Shown here: positions 55,275 to 63,973 of the stretch, piece after piece
How positions within the stretch are numbered: the first letter of the stretch is position 1
How the letters are laid out: each line of letters opens with the position of its first letter
Source of the DNA: Mycolicibacterium goodii
Lineage (GTDB): Bacteria > Actinomycetota > Actinomycetes > Mycobacteriales > Mycobacteriaceae
Reading direction: 5' to 3'
Assembly (NCBI RefSeq): GCF_001187505.1
Contig: NZ_CP012150.1
Span: 6,606,048-6,670,047, forward strand
DNA length: 64,000 nt
Notes under the pieces: generated by a model
The model's database searches: none
The model's input: the letters and a program-made list of their open reading frames with translations, nothing else
Told to the model about the DNA's origin: nothing
Position numbers and translations under genes: made by a program

Positions 55275-55307
55275 CCGCCGAGCGCGGAGGAATTCCACGC
55301 TCGGCGG
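55275..55307 (-). terminator. Rho-independent terminator of rplM-rpsI
   Basis: CCGCCGAGCG (55275-55284) pairs with CGCTCGGCGG (55298-55307), a 10-bp stem, followed on the minus strand by seven Ts (complement of the A run 55268-55274). It begins 16 bases after the rpsI stop codon. Confidence 0.92.
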
Positions 55308-55322
55308 CTGAAAGGCGACAGA

Positions 55323-55771
<449 letters not shown>

Positions 55772-55775
<4 letters not shown>

Positions 55776-56215
55776 TGGGCCACCTGCTTGATCTCGTACG
55801 GAACCGGCTGCTGCGCGGCGTGCGGATGATCGGGACCCGCGTACACCTTCAGCTTCTTCTGGATCTGACGGCCGAGCTTGTTGTGCGGAAGCATGCCGAT
55901 GATCGCGTTCTCGACGACGCGGGTCGGGTGCTTCTCCAGCAGCTCACCGATGGTGCGCTTGCGGAGGCCGCCCGGGTAACCCGAGTGGCGGTAAGCGAAC
56001 TTCTTGGTGAGCTTGTCGCCGCTGACGGCGATCTTGTCGGCGTTGATCACGATGACGAAGTCGCCACCGTCAACGTTGGGCGTGAATGTCGGCTTGTGCT
56101 TGCCACGCAGCAGCGTTGCCGCTGCGGAGGCGAGCCGGCCGAGCACCACGTCGCTGGCGTCGATGACGTACCACGAGCGCGTGGTGTCACCCGCCTTCGG
56201 CGTGTAAGTAGGCAC
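55772..56215 (-). CDS. rplM: 50S ribosomal protein L13
   Basis: 147 aa from GTG 56215 ([30 protein letters not shown]). L13 landmarks: [71 protein letters not shown]. The long frame reaching 56482 covers the leader and is rejected. It binds 23S rRNA early in assembly. First gene of the rplM-rpsI operon. Confidence 0.97.
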
Positions 56216-56438
56216 AGTGCTTACCCTTCTCGTTTCGGGTTTCCCCGGGTTTTGGTGCCGGTCAGGCGTGCGCACCTGGTGTCCCGGCGACCGACATTGA
56301 CCCGGAACCGCTCGCCCATACGGGCAGCACACACCAACGGGGCAGCTTACCTTTCCTCGTCGGCGCAGGTCAAAACGAGTGTCATGGGCGTCGAGCGGGA
56401 AAAAGGAACCGGTAGGCGGTGGGCTGCGTCCTATACAT

Positions 56439-57287
56439 ATGCCGTTTCTGGGCACCGAGGCGCTGGCCGCGGGCAGGGTCAACCGCTACCAGTTGCGTAC
56501 CAGGTACGACGCCGTTCACCGGAATGTCTACGTGCCGCGAGGCACCACGCTGTGCCCCGTCGACAAGGCGGTGGCGGCCTGGCTGTGGTCGGGCCGGCGG
56601 GCGACGGTGGCGGGCCTGTCCGCGGCGGCCCTGCACGGCTCGCGGTGGATCGACGCCACGCATCCGGCCGAGCTCAACCAGCCGAGCCGCTCGCGGCCTG
56701 CGGGCATCGTGATCCACAGCGACACCCTCGCCGATGACGAGATCTGCCGGATCAAGGGCATCGGCGCGACCACGCCGGAACGAACCGCATTCGATCTCGG
56801 CCGCCGCCGCGGACTGACCATGGCCGTGATCCGCGTCGACGCCCTCCTACAAGCCACCCGCCTCAAGATTGCCGACGTGCGGCTGCTCGTCGACCGCCAC
56901 CGCGGTGCTCGAGGGTTGGCGCAGTTGCGGCAGGTGCTCGACCTTGCCGACGACGGCGCCGAGTCACCCCAGGAGACCAGGCTGCGGCTGCTGCTCACCT
57001 CGGCGGGCGTACGTCCGTCGCACACCCAGATCGACGTGTTCGACCACGGCCTGCATGTGGGTCGCATCGACATGGGGTGGCCCGAGTGGAAGGTCGGTGT
57101 CCAGTACGACGGCGTCCAGCACTGGACCGATCCGAGGCAACGCACCCGGGACATCGATCAGAACGCCGAGTATCAGGACCTCGGATGGCGCGTGGTGCAC
57201 GTGGGCGCCGACCTGCTGCGGTATCGCCAGGGCGCGATCGTCGCCCGCACCCGCGAAGCCTTGCGCGCCGCGGGTGCCCCCTACTGA
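56439..57287 (+). CDS. DUF559-type PD-(D/E)XK nuclease-like protein with AbiEi-like N-terminus
   Basis: 282 aa from ATG 56439. The N-terminal ~90 residues ([60 protein letters not shown]) resemble the winged-helix of AbiEi-type antitoxins. The C-terminal ~110 form a Vsr/DUF559-like fold: [39 protein letters not shown] (D...ExK-type core) and [16 protein letters not shown]. Mycobacteria carry many copies of this family; biological role is unclear and no partner toxin is adjacent. Family call is by pattern. Confidence 0.82.
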   Translation: MPFLGTEALAAGRVNRYQLRTRYDAVHRNVYVPRGTTLCPVDKAVAAWLWSGRRATVAGLSAAALHGSRWIDATHPAELNQPSRSRPAGIVIHSDTLADDEICRIKGIGATTPERTAFDLGRRRGLTMAVIRVDALLQATRLKIADVRLLVDRHRGARGLAQLRQVLDLADDGAESPQETRLRLLLTSAGVRPSHTQIDVFDHGLHVGRIDMGWPEWKVGVQYDGVQHWTDPRQRTRDIDQNAEYQDLGWRVVHVGADLLRYRQGAIVARTREALRAAGAPY

Positions 57288-57292
57288 CGAAA

Positions 57293-57339
57293 GTTGGCTT
57301 GTGTGCCAGATTTTCGCGAAAACTCGCACACAAGCCAAC
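57293..57339. terminator. Bidirectional hairpin between convergent genes
   Basis: GTTGGCTTGTGTG (57293-57305) and CACACAAGCCAAC (57327-57339) are perfect 13-bp arms around a 21-base loop that itself holds the palindrome TTTTCGCGAAAA (57311-57322). It lies between convergent stops (57287 and 57348). The core CGCGAAAACTCGCACA is also in the two 79-bp repeats, so this is a dispersed terminator-like element. Confidence 0.75.
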
Positions 57340-57347
57340 GCTCGACG

Positions 57348-58124
57348 CTAGGGCAGCTCGTGTGGGCTGAGCGGGCCGAGTGCAGCGTCGCGTGAGGTGT
57401 CCTTGAGGTCGACGCCGGAGCGGCCGAGCGCGACGGCACCGTCGACCAGCGTCGCCACCACCCGCGCCGCCTCGGCGTATCCCAGCCCGTCCGGCGGGTG
57501 GACGTTGGAGATGCAGTTGCGGTCGGCGTCGGTGCGGCCGGGCCGCGGCAGATGGGTCAGATAGATGCCGAGGCTGTCGGCGACGCTGAGCCCGGGCCGT
57601 TCACCGATGATCACCAGCAGGGTGCGTACCCGGGCCTGCGCGCCGATGTGGTCGCCGAGGCCGACGCGGGCCTGGGTGGCGATGATCGGCGGGGCGAGCG
57701 TGTGCCGGTCCCGCAGTTGCTCCACCAACGCCGACAACAGTGCCGCGCCATGGTGGTTCAGACCCGTCGGCGACAGGCCGTCGGCCAGGACGAAGCCGAT
57801 GTCGGCGCCGGCCTCGGGGACCGCGGTGCCCTCGGCGGGCAGGCGGCCCAGATCGGGGCGGCGCAGATATTCGTCGCGCGAGGCGGCGCGGCTGGTCACC
57901 ACGATCGGCTCACCGATGCCGACCTCGCGCACCTGGGCCGCCAACGCCTCCACGTCGAGGGGGACGTGCACGGCGTCGCGCGCGGCGGCATGGGCCGCGG
58001 CGAGCTCGAGCACCTGATGGGTGGGCAGCGAGTTGCCGGCCCGGCCCAAGCCGATCCGCGCCTGCGTGGTCTTGCGCAGCTCATCCCAGAACTGCTGCAC
58101 GGCAACGTCGTTCGATACGGTCAC
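57348..58124 (-). CDS. eutC: Ethanolamine ammonia-lyase small subunit
   Basis: 258 aa from GTG 58124, overlapping the eutB stop by 4 bases; a longer open frame upstream runs through eutB. Landmarks: TQARIGLGRAGNSLPTHQVLELAAAHAAARDAVH, IGFVLADGLSPTGLNHHGAALLSAL, LLVIIGERPGLSVADSLGIYLTHLPRPGRTDADRNCISNVHPPDGLGYAEAA. With EutB it forms the B12-dependent enzyme that splits ethanolamine into acetaldehyde and ammonia; the small subunit helps bind the cobalamin tail. Confidence 0.96.
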   Translation of the reverse strand: MTVSNDVAVQQFWDELRKTTQARIGLGRAGNSLPTHQVLELAAAHAAARDAVHVPLDVEALAAQVREVGIGEPIVVTSRAASRDEYLRRPDLGRLPAEGTAVPEAGADIGFVLADGLSPTGLNHHGAALLSALVEQLRDRHTLAPPIIATQARVGLGDHIGAQARVRTLLVIIGERPGLSVADSLGIYLTHLPRPGRTDADRNCISNVHPPDGLGYAEAARVVATLVDGAVALGRSGVDLKDTSRDAALGPLSPHELP

Positions 58125-59536
58125 GACGCCTCCGCCACGGTCAGCTCGCGCAGCGGGGAGCGCGAGACGTCGAACGGGGTGAGCCGACCCGCGTCGTCGA
58201 CCATGCCGACCTTGCGCAGCCACGCCTCGAACTCGGGGGCGGGACGCAGGCCCAGGGTGCGCCGCGCGACGAGCACGTCGTGGAACGACAGGCTCTGGTA
58301 GCCGAGCATGACGTCGTCGGCACCGGGAACGGTGATCACGAACGCCACCCCCGCCGCGGCCAGCAGCATCAGCAGGTTGTCCATGTCGTTCTGATCGGCC
58401 TCGGCGTGGTTGGTGTAGCAGACGTCGACGCCCATCGGCAGCCCGAGAAGCTTGCCGCAGAAGTGGTCTTCCAGGCCGGCGCGGATGATCTGCTTGCCGT
58501 CGTACAGGTACTCCGGCCCGATGAAGCCGACCACGGTGTTCACCAGCAGCGGTGACAGGTCGCGGGCCACGGCGTAGGCGCGGGCCTCCAGGGTCTGCTG
58601 GTCGACGGGTTTGCCGCCCACGCCCAGATGGGCCCCTGAACTGAGCGCCGAGCCCTGCCCGGTCTCCAGGTACATGACGTTGTTGCCCACGGTGCCGCGG
58701 TTGAGCGAGCGCGCGGCCTCGTTGCCTTCCCGCAGCAGTTGCAGGTTGACGCCGAACGCCGTGTTGGCGCCTTCGGTGCCCGCGATCGACTGGAACACCA
58801 GATCGACCGGGGCCCCGGCCTCGATGAGCCCGATCGTGGTGGTGATGTGCGACAGCACGCATGACTGCGCGGGGATGTCGTAGCGGGTGCGGATGCCGTC
58901 GAGCAGGTACAGCAGGTCGGCGGTGGCCTGCGGCGAGTCGGTGGCCGGGTTGATGCCGATGACGGCATCGCCGCACCCCAGCAGCAGCCCGTCGAGGACG
59001 GCCGCGGCGATACCCCGCGGATCGTCGGTCGGGTGGTTGGGCTGCAGCCGGGTGGCCATTGTGCCCGGGACGCCGATCGTGGTGCGCAGCGCCGAGGTCA
59101 CCTGCGCCGCCGCGGACACCGCGATCAGATCCTGGTTGCGCATGATCTTGCTGACCGCCGCCACCATCTCCGGGGTGAGTCCCGATGCGACGGCGGCCAA
59201 CCGGTCGGCACTGTTGTCCTCGGCCGCCACGTCGAGCAGCCAGTCCCGGAATCCGCCGACGGTGAGGTGCGACACCGCCGAAAATGCTTGGCGGTCATGG
59301 GTGTCCATGATCAGCCGGGTCACCTCGTCGGTGTCGTACGGCACCAGTTCCTCGTTGAGGAACGTCTCCAGTGGCAGGTCGGCGAGTACCCATGCGGCCG
59401 CGGCGCGTTCGCCGTCGTGCTCGGCCGCGCATCCGGCGAGTTGATCGCCGGATCGCAATGGCGTGGCCTTCGCCATCACCTCGACGAGACCGTCGAAGGT
59501 GTAGGTGACTCCCGAGACCTGCTGCCGGTATTTCAC
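58121..59536 (-). CDS. eutB: Ethanolamine ammonia-lyase large (catalytic) subunit
   Basis: 471 aa from GTG 59536, overlapping the permease stop (GTGA). TIM-barrel B12 enzyme: FDGLVEVMAKATPLRSGDQLAG, TRLQPNHPTDDPRGIAAAVLDGLLLGCGDAVIGINPATDS, VFQSIAGTEGANTAFGVNL, YLETGQGSALSSGAHLGV, VDVCYTNHAEADQNDMDNLLMLLAAAGVAFVITVPGADDVMLGYQSLSFHD. Substrate and adenosylcobalamin residues of the family are in place. No microcompartment genes are nearby, so the reaction probably occurs free in the cytoplasm. Confidence 0.97.
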   Translation of the reverse strand: MKYRQQVSGVTYTFDGLVEVMAKATPLRSGDQLAGCAAEHDGERAAAAWVLADLPLETFLNEELVPYDTDEVTRLIMDTHDRQAFSAVSHLTVGGFRDWLLDVAAEDNSADRLAAVASGLTPEMVAAVSKIMRNQDLIAVSAAAQVTSALRTTIGVPGTMATRLQPNHPTDDPRGIAAAVLDGLLLGCGDAVIGINPATDSPQATADLLYLLDGIRTRYDIPAQSCVLSHITTTIGLIEAGAPVDLVFQSIAGTEGANTAFGVNLQLLREGNEAARSLNRGTVGNNVMYLETGQGSALSSGAHLGVGGKPVDQQTLEARAYAVARDLSPLLVNTVVGFIGPEYLYDGKQIIRAGLEDHFCGKLLGLPMGVDVCYTNHAEADQNDMDNLLMLLAAAGVAFVITVPGADDVMLGYQSLSFHDVLVARRTLGLRPAPEFEAWLRKVGMVDDAGRLTPFDVSRSPLRELTVAEAS

Positions 59537-60945
59537 TTCAGTTCGTTCTCCGCTTCTGCCAGCATGGCGAATTCTTCATCGGGCGAGTTGGCCACCAGGC
59601 GGTGGCGACTGTAGACCGCGAAATAGAGCATGAACCCGGCGAACACCAGCAGGCACAGACCCGCCGCGATCGGGTTCACCAGGAACGTCGCGATGACCGC
59701 GAAGCACGCGACGACGAGCGCGAAGCCGGTGGTGACGGCGCCGCCAGGGGTGCGGTACGGCCGCGGCATGTTGGGTTCGCGGACCCGCAGCGTGATGTGG
59801 CTGATCATCATCAGCACGTAGCTCAGTGCGGCACCGAACACCGCCATGTTGAGCAGCAGGTCGCCCTGGCCGGTCAGCGACAGCACGAACCCGATGATGC
59901 CGGGGATCACCAGCGCCAGTGTGGGAGCCTTGCGCTTGTTGGTCACCGAGAGCGACCGCGGCAGGTAGCCGGCGCGCGACAGCGCGAACAGCTGCCGCGA
60001 GTAGGCGTAGATGATCGAGAAGAAGCTCGCAATCAGCCCCGCGAGGCCGATGTAGTTGACGACCTTGGCCGCGGTGCCGTCGCCGAGCGCCTCGACGAGC
60101 GGGTTGCCCGACGTCGACATCTCTTCTGCCCCACCGGCTCCCGTGGTCAGGAACAGCACCACGACGCAGGTGACCAGCAGGACACCCATGCCGGCGATGA
60201 TGCCGCGGGGCACGTTGCGCTCCGGGTTGACGGTCTCCTCGGCGGCCAGCGGCACGCCCTCGATCGCCAGGAAGAACCAGATCGCGAACGGGATCGCGGC
60301 CCAGATGCCGAGGTAGCCGTGCGGCAGGAAGGCCGACGCACCCGCGGCGGTGGTGTCGGGCGCGATGTTGGTGAGGTTGGCGAGGTCGAACTGGCCGATC
60401 GCGGCGAGGGCGAACACCACCAGGCCCACCATGGCGATCGCGGTGATCACGAACATCACCTTGAGGGCCTCACCCACACCGGCGAGGTGGATGCCGATGA
60501 AGATCGCGAAGGCCGCGAGGTAGACCCACCACCCGGCGGTGATGCCGAACAGGCCGAGTGACTCGACGTAGGCGCCGATGAAGGTCGCGATGGCCGCCGG
60601 TGCGATGGCGTATTCGATGAGGATCGCGGTGCCGGTCGCGAACCCGCCCCACGGGCCGAGGGCCCGGCGGGCGAACGTGTAGCCGCCGCCCGCCGCGGGC
60701 AGCGCCGAAGACAGTTCGGCCATGCCCAGGACGAGGGCCAGGTACATGCCGGCGATGATGACGGCCGCGATCGCCAGGCCGCCGAAGCCGCCCTGTTCGA
60801 GGCCGAAGTTCCACCCTGAGTAGTCGCCCGAGATGACGTAACTGACGCCCAGTCCGGCGAGCAGCACCCACCCCGCGGTGCCCGACTTGAGCTGGCGCTT
60901 CTGCAGGTAATCTGCGCTTTCCAGGTGTTCTTCCACACCCGCCAT
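59533..60945 (-). CDS. eat: Ethanolamine permease (APC superfamily)
   Basis: 470 aa from ATG 60945 (11 bases after GGGAG); an upstream frame to 61026 is rejected. About twelve transmembrane helices, e.g. GTAGWVLLAGLGVSYVISGDYSGWNFGLEQGGFGGLAIAAVIIAGMY, AIPFAIWFFLAIEGVPLAAEETVNPERNVPRG and YIGLAGLIASFFSIIYAYSRQLFALSRAGYLP. The last two are typical of the EutP/Eat ethanolamine permease branch. It imports ethanolamine for EutBC encoded downstream with overlapping codons. Confidence 0.94.
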   Translation of the reverse strand: MAGVEEHLESADYLQKRQLKSGTAGWVLLAGLGVSYVISGDYSGWNFGLEQGGFGGLAIAAVIIAGMYLALVLGMAELSSALPAAGGGYTFARRALGPWGGFATGTAILIEYAIAPAAIATFIGAYVESLGLFGITAGWWVYLAAFAIFIGIHLAGVGEALKVMFVITAIAMVGLVVFALAAIGQFDLANLTNIAPDTTAAGASAFLPHGYLGIWAAIPFAIWFFLAIEGVPLAAEETVNPERNVPRGIIAGMGVLLVTCVVVLFLTTGAGGAEEMSTSGNPLVEALGDGTAAKVVNYIGLAGLIASFFSIIYAYSRQLFALSRAGYLPRSLSVTNKRKAPTLALVIPGIIGFVLSLTGQGDLLLNMAVFGAALSYVLMMISHITLRVREPNMPRPYRTPGGAVTTGFALVVACFAVIATFLVNPIAAGLCLLVFAGFMLYFAVYSRHRLVANSPDEEFAMLAEAENELK

Positions 60946-61082
60946 GTCAAACTCCCTTGTTTGCAATGCCATTGGATCGAAGAGCGCCAGCTGCCGACCG
61001 TCTGTGCAGCTGACCGGTGAAACCACCTTTCGGCCCCCGGTTACGGGCTTCGAGCGTCGGCCGCGCGACCCTGCACGGACCT

Positions 61083-61104
61083 AAAGGTTGGAAACTCAAC
61101 CTTT
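61083..61104. promoter_or_regulatory. Inverted repeat upstream of the ethanolamine operon
   Basis: AAAGGTTG (61083-61090), GAAACT, CAACCTTT (61097-61104): perfect 8-bp arms. It lies 138 bases upstream of the permease start and 62 bases beyond the end of the reactivase small-subunit gene. It is the clearest operator candidate for the eat-eutBC operon; the regulator is not in the window. Confidence 0.5.
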
Positions 61105-61165
61105 GATCAATGAGTATCGACCACAAGGGCGCGACTGTCCACCCCCACGGGCAAACCGGATGAAC

Positions 61166-61528
61166 TCAATCGGGTTTGAGTGGCAAACCGACGACGATGC
61201 GCGCGGCGTTGTGGCCGAGCATGCGTGCGGTGTCCCGGTCGGCAGGACCCGCAGAACTCAACTCCGGCAAGGGATCTACCAACATGTTGTGGTGCACGCA
61301 GACCACACCGGAGGCGCCCATGCCCACCCCCACCTGAAGGGGTGAGCGCATGGCCGCCTGACGCGCCAACTCCGGTGCGGACCCACTGTCGGCGACCGTC
61401 TCGAGGGTGTACGGGACGCCTTCCTCCTCCATCCCGGCGAGCACGTCGCGGGTGACCGCGTCCGGCGCCCCGACCTGTGCGAACACCATGATGACCGGCG
61501 GTTCGGGCTGCCCGGCGCTACGCGTCAA
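61166..61528 (-). CDS. Diol/glycerol dehydratase reactivase small subunit
   Basis: About 120 aa if started at TTG 61528 behind GGGGGCG (overlapping the large-subunit stop); ATG 61489 is the alternative and gives 107 aa. Pattern: VIMVFAQVGAPDAVTRDVLAGMEEEGVPYTLETV, LARQAAMRSPLQVGVGMGASGVVCVHHNML and AARIVVGLPLKP, as in PduH/DdrB-type proteins. It pairs with the large ATPase subunit to eject damaged cobalamin from the dehydratase. Confidence 0.9.
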   Translation of the reverse strand: MTRSAGQPEPPVIMVFAQVGAPDAVTRDVLAGMEEEGVPYTLETVADSGSAPELARQAAMRSPLQVGVGMGASGVVCVHHNMLVDPLPELSSAGPADRDTARMLGHNAARIVVGLPLKPD

Positions 61529-63377
61529 CGGGCGCCCCCAGCCGCTTGGCGTGCGCGGCCACCAGCCCGGAGGCCACCGCGTTGCGCGGCCCCTCGGTAC
61601 CCCGCACATTTCCTGTGCCGCAGACGATCCCGTACGGGGCCAGCGCGTCGGCGATGAGTTCGGGGATCTCGAAGTCCAGTGCGCACCCGCCGAGCAGGAC
61701 GACGAAGTCGATCTGGCGCAGATCGCCTGCCGGCGCGATGGCCCGCAGGGCCCGCAGCGCGTTGACGACGAAGACCCGTTCCTTGGCGGTGCGGCGCACG
61801 GCCCGGATCCGGTCGAGGGAGTGCCGGGTGGGTATCGGGGTCATACCGTGCTCGGCGAGCGCGACAACCCTGGCGAAAGCCGTTGTGGGCAGCGTCTTTT
61901 CGAAGAACTGCACGGTGCCGTTCTCCAACCGGACATGGAAGAAGCTCTCGGCCTTGCCGAGCGGGTAGCGCTTGATGTCCTCGGCCAGCTCCAGGTTGTC
62001 CAACCCGAGTTCGGCGTCGATCAGCTTGGTCACCAGGTCGCCCGCACCGGCCAGGTGCACGGCGTCGATGGTGCCGTCGGCCTCGATCAGGGCCGCGTCG
62101 GTGGATCCGCCGCCGAGGTCGAGGACCACGAGCGGTTGGTCGGTACCCGGTGTGGTGAGCGCGCCCAGCACCGCCATCTCGGCCTCCACACCGCCGACCT
62201 CCACGTCGGTGCGCACGGCGCCGGAGTCGCGCAGGCCGGCGCGCACCGCCTCGGCCACCGCGCGCATACCGCTTTCCTTGGTGCGCACCATGGCCGCGAG
62301 CGCGACGGCGTTCTCCAGCGCCACCTCACCGGCGACGCCGCCCCGAACCTCCTGCGGCACAAAGGTGTCGACGGCAAGCAGGTCCTGGATGTGTACGTCG
62401 GCCGCGGCGTGGTGGGACAGGTCGGCCATGCTCTGGCGCACGTTGGAGATCATCCCACCGGTGTTGGTGCCGGATTCGCCGACCACGTCGGCGAGCGGGC
62501 TGACCCGCTCCACCGCCGCCATGATCTCGACGGCGCCGCGGGACACGTCGACGCTGGCCCTCCTCCGTTCTCCGGTCAGCTCAAGGGATCCCGCGGGGAT
62601 GGTGCGATCGGCGACGTCGCCGGCCGGGGTGCGCACCACGACCGCCGAGCGGTTGCCGGTCAGGGCGCGTGCCACCGGTGACACCACCTTGGTGGCCGCG
62701 GCGTCCAGCTCGAAGATCGTGGCCAGGCCGTAGGCGTTGGACAGGGTGCGGATCGACTGGCCGGGCCCGGCGACCTCGACCGCCGCGAGCATGTCGAGCG
62801 GAACGGCGTCGATGCGCGACACCTCGTCGATGACGGGGATCCTGCTGTCGAGCCGGTTGACCACCAGCACGGCGTCGTCGTTGCCGAGTATTGCGCCGGT
62901 CACGCGCACCCCACGCCGGGTCGCGGTGTTGATCGCCTCGGCCACGGCCTCGAAGTCGACGCCTTTGGGGACGACCACGATGACCTCTGCGCCCGAATCG
63001 GCTTCGGCCAACGCGTCGAACGCGACGGTGGTCCCCACCCCCAGCCCACGTCCCCCTGGGGTGCGCGGGTCGTGCCCGATCATCGTCGACTCGGTGATGA
63101 TGGTCTCGGTGATGGTCTCCATCGCGAGCCCGCTGATCACCGGTGTCGCCTCGTTGAGCAGCACGACATCGAGGTCGGCCGGCGGGATTCCCGCCGCCGC
63201 GAGCGCACGCGTCACCGCGTCGGTCACACCGTCGACGTTGTTGGGAGTGCCCTTGATACCGGTCGTCGCGGTCAGCGCCGCACCGAGGAACCGGACCGAT
63301 CCGTCCGGTTCGATCACCGCGGCGCTGGCCTCGGTGGTCGAGTTACCGATGTCGACGCCGACAACGGTAAGTCCCAT
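61518..63377 (-). CDS. Diol/glycerol dehydratase reactivase large subunit
   Basis: 619 aa. Hsp70-like ATPase fold: VVGVDIGNSTTEASAAVI, GVGTTVAFDALAEADSG, VVLDLGGGSTDAALIEADGTIDAVHLAGAGDLVT, VVLLGGCALDFEIPELI. Matches PduG/DdrA. It uses ATP to exchange inactive cobalamin on the dehydratase for fresh adenosylcobalamin. Its ATG overlaps the medium-subunit stop by one base. Confidence 0.96.
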   Translation of the reverse strand: MGLTVVGVDIGNSTTEASAAVIEPDGSVRFLGAALTATTGIKGTPNNVDGVTDAVTRALAAAGIPPADLDVVLLNEATPVISGLAMETITETIITESTMIGHDPRTPGGRGLGVGTTVAFDALAEADSGAEVIVVVPKGVDFEAVAEAINTATRRGVRVTGAILGNDDAVLVVNRLDSRIPVIDEVSRIDAVPLDMLAAVEVAGPGQSIRTLSNAYGLATIFELDAAATKVVSPVARALTGNRSAVVVRTPAGDVADRTIPAGSLELTGERRRASVDVSRGAVEIMAAVERVSPLADVVGESGTNTGGMISNVRQSMADLSHHAAADVHIQDLLAVDTFVPQEVRGGVAGEVALENAVALAAMVRTKESGMRAVAEAVRAGLRDSGAVRTDVEVGGVEAEMAVLGALTTPGTDQPLVVLDLGGGSTDAALIEADGTIDAVHLAGAGDLVTKLIDAELGLDNLELAEDIKRYPLGKAESFFHVRLENGTVQFFEKTLPTTAFARVVALAEHGMTPIPTRHSLDRIRAVRRTAKERVFVVNALRALRAIAPAGDLRQIDFVVLLGGCALDFEIPELIADALAPYGIVCGTGNVRGTEGPRNAVASGLVAAHAKRLGAPVDA

Positions 63378-63973
63378 CAGGTCCCCAGCGCCTCGGCAAC
63401 GCTGAACCGCGGTACCACCTCGACGGGCTTGGCCTGCTTTACGATCTGCTCGGTCTCCTTGAGATGCAGCAGCGCCGCCTTGGCCTGCCAGCGCGGCCGG
63501 GCCATCTGGTCGTTGAGCGTCGGAACCGGTTCGGGCGACTCGCCTTTCGCGTACTGTGCGGCGTTGGAGCCGATGGACCGGTAGGTCTCCAGCGTCATCA
63601 GCGGGCTCTGCGGGAACAGCTCGAGGCTCGACAGCCGCGGCAGGTCACGCTGGTGGATCATGGACGTGCCGCGCGACAGGATCCCGATGCCGATGCCCGA
63701 CCCGGACAGTTTCGCCGCCGTGTGGGCGAGCACGGCCAGATCGCTGCTGTGGCGCACGCGGATACACCGCGCGTGGACTTCCTGTTCCTCGATGCCTGCG
63801 AGGATCTCGCGGATCACATCGGCGTGGGACAGCCCGATGATGGTCTGGCTGAAGAAGTCGGCGAACGCCGGCGACACCGCCACCACCACCTCGTCGGTCC
63901 GCTTGCCGGGTTCGGCCGGGGCGTCACCGACGAACTCGAGCGTGCGTTGTGCCTGCGTGTTCGGCATGATCAC
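63377..63973 (-). CDS. Diol/glycerol dehydratase medium subunit
   Basis: 198 aa from GTG 63973, overlapping the stop of the upstream gene. Family pattern: RTDEVVVAVSPAFADFFSQTIIGLSHADVIREILAGIEEQEVHARCIRV, KLSGSGIGIGILSRGTSMIHQRDLPRLSSLELFPQSPLMTLETYRSIGSNAAQYAK, and the tail PVPTLNDQMARPRWQAKAALLHLKETEQIVK. It contributes to cobalamin binding in the dehydratase that turns 1,2-diols or glycerol into aldehydes. The reactivase gene follows directly; the separate small subunit usually found in between is absent. Confidence 0.94.
   Translation of the reverse strand: MIMPNTQAQRTLEFVGDAPAEPGKRTDEVVVAVSPAFADFFSQTIIGLSHADVIREILAGIEEQEVHARCIRVRHSSDLAVLAHTAAKLSGSGIGIGILSRGTSMIHQRDLPRLSSLELFPQSPLMTLETYRSIGSNAAQYAKGESPEPVPTLNDQMARPRWQAKAALLHLKETEQIVKQAKPVEVVPRFSVAEALGT

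Noticed and set aside
57348..58976. Long N-terminal extension of EutC
   Set aside because: The extension overlaps eutB and is its shadow; GTG 58124 gives the normal family start and a 4-base overlap.
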